A DNA stretch of 64,000 bases from Bacteroidales bacterium (GTDB taxonomy: Bacteria > Bacteroidota > Bacteroidia > Bacteroidales > Lentimicrobiaceae). The notes under the pieces were generated by a model. The model was not told where the DNA came from, did no database searches, and was given only the letters and a program-made list of their open reading frames with translations. The position numbers and the translations under genes are program-made. Numbering within the stretch: the first letter of the stretch is position 1; each line of letters opens with the position of its first letter. Where the stretch lies: positions 1-64,000 of the forward strand of contig JAEUTG010000044.1 in assembly GCA_016788045.1 (NCBI GenBank), given 5' to 3'. This document shows positions 63,148 to 64,000 of the stretch, piece by piece.

Positions 63148-64000
63148 TCAGACATCAATACTGCCGTTCCCCAAAAACCGGCTGTACCACCGCCCCGATT
63201 CTTTAACAATTCGTTGTTGGGTAACGTAATCAATGTAAACCAGTCCAAACCTCGGCCTGTAGCCTTCAGCCCATTCAAAATTGTCAGTGAAACTCCAGAT
63301 AAAATAACCATTTACCCTTACCCCTTCCTGTCTTGCCTTCAACACCTGACCAATAGCGGTTTCCAGAAAGGCCTTACGCTTAGGGTCATCTACACGGCCA
63401 TCTTTAAGTTCATCATCGAAGGCAGCTCCGTTCTCCGTTACAATAAGTTCCTTAAAATTGTGGTACTGATTGAACTTATGTAACATATGGTAAATCCCCT
63501 GCGGATAAACCTCCCAGTTCATCTGCGTGATTTCTGCCTTCCGCTTTGCTGCCCTGATGATCCTGGCTTGCATAAAAGGAATGTAAAATGCATGGGTTAC
63601 GATCTCCCGCGTGTAGTTCTGTATCCCGATAAAGTCCATGCTGAAAGCCAGTCTTGCCTCATCCCCATCTTTGATAAACGGCTCCAGCCTTCTGAGGAAC
63701 TTCAGGTCAGCGATCGGGTAGCCCAGGCCTGCCAGGGGTTCAACAAACAAACGGTTCAGCAGGGCATCCACACGGCGGGCAGCCCGCAGGTCAGCTTCAC
63801 GGTGGGTGTTTGCTTCAATGTATGAACAGGAAAATGTGGTTCCTACCAAAGCATCCGGCGACATTGAGCGTACGATCCTCCCTCCTTCTGCCTGGCACAT
63901 GGCGGCATGATGAATGGCGGCCAGAAAACTGTTGAGACCCCTGCGGCCCGGAGCGTGCAAACCCAGAAAATAGCCGGTTCCTGTAAAAACCATGGGCTCA
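63148..64000 (-). CDS. GH1 beta-glucosidase, 5' part beyond window
   Basis: The frame continues leftward from the window edge, where the minus strand starts within the codons for EPM of the GH1 acid/base motif NEP; the ATG at 63991-63993 is internal. Visible GH1 features are GYFLGLHAPGRRG, FIGIQNY, the nucleophile Glu in VTENGAAF, and the C-terminal GYFIWSFTDNFEWAEGYRPR. This hydrolyses beta-glucosides or related sugars. Roughly the C-terminal 284 residues are present. The last codons encode SRFLGNGSIDV, and the same end is repeated at 62997-63030 outside the gene. Confidence 0.93.
   Translation of the reverse strand, partial: EPMVFTGTGYFLGLHAPGRRGLNSFLAAIHHAAMCQAEGGRIVRSMSPDALVGTTFSCSYIEANTHREADLRAARRVDALLNRLFVEPLAGLGYPIADLKFLRRLEPFIKDGDEARLAFSMDFIGIQNYTREIVTHAFYIPFMQARIIRAAKRKAEITQMNWEVYPQGIYHMLHKFNQYHNFKELIVTENGAAFDDELKDGRVDDPKRKAFLETAIGQVLKARQEGVRVNGYFIWSFTDNFEWAEGYRPRFGLVYIDYVTQQRIVKESGRWYSRFLGNGSIDV

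Noticed and set aside
62997..63311. Separate 104-codon gene at the right end
   Set aside because: It is an off-frame read through the repeat and the beta-glucosidase end; the shared ending comes from the duplication.

Overview
The window reads as a Bacteroidota chromosome, most like an anaerobic Bacteroidales/Marinilabiliales-type bacterium. The reasons are: C-terminal type IX secretion (T9SS) sorting domains on several exported proteins, a CHU_C (gliding-type) domain, the block acpP-fabF-rnc-IPExxxVDY, the fused mutase IcmF, a SusC-like TonB receptor, few Shine-Dalgarno sites, and promoters of the Bacteroidota form TTG-N18-20-TAnnTTTG. I found no rRNA, tRNA, prophage, insertion sequence or CRISPR by eye.

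Layout. 1-5146 (minus): two large exported surface proteins; the first runs off the left edge. 5147-7782: a repeat-rich leader, then mnmA and an LpxH-like metallophosphoesterase. 8034-21730: an island of zinc-ribbon-tagged membrane proteins, four genes rightward converging on eight leftward. They include Yip1 and AIM24 domains, a paralogous pair of membrane proteins, a zinc-phospholipase-like exported protein, a DUF3365 heme lipoprotein and an 1195-residue exported protein that ends in a cytoplasmic zinc ribbon. 22270-25145: fatty-acid core genes and rnc. 25218-34827: patatin-type outer-membrane protein, a membrane protein/XRE regulator pair, icmF and a T9SS zinc carboxypeptidase.

34937-56712 looks like a respiratory sulfur island. 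It holds a Crp/Fnr regulator, an eleven-motif multiheme cytochrome c lipoprotein, a double-rhodanese lipoprotein, then a TetR-led operon of thirteen further genes. That operon encodes an Mrp-antiporter/complex-I-like membrane complex colinear with archaeal Mbx/Mbs (sulfane sulfur reductase). It lacks the NiFe ligands, its NuoB-like subunit has only three cluster cysteines, its two antiporter subunits are fused, and its ferredoxin subunit is fused to a GltD/NfnB-like flavoprotein. A degenerate dihydroorotate-dehydrogenase-like protein ends the operon. Converging on it is a polysulfide/thiosulfate reductase-type operon (PsrABC-like), two YeeE/YedE half-transporters and a cysteine-less rhodanese. 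I infer that these units together handle sulfane sulfur and couple it to ion pumping; this is the strongest candidate for an undescribed system in the window.

57205-62839: a duplicated-domain T9SS protein, a TonB receptor and a beta-propeller phytase, plausibly for phytate or phosphate use. 62840-64000: dispersed and palindromic repeats, then the 3' part of a GH1 beta-glucosidase whose last codons are duplicated downstream. Seven-base periodic repeats recur in intergenic DNA throughout the window.
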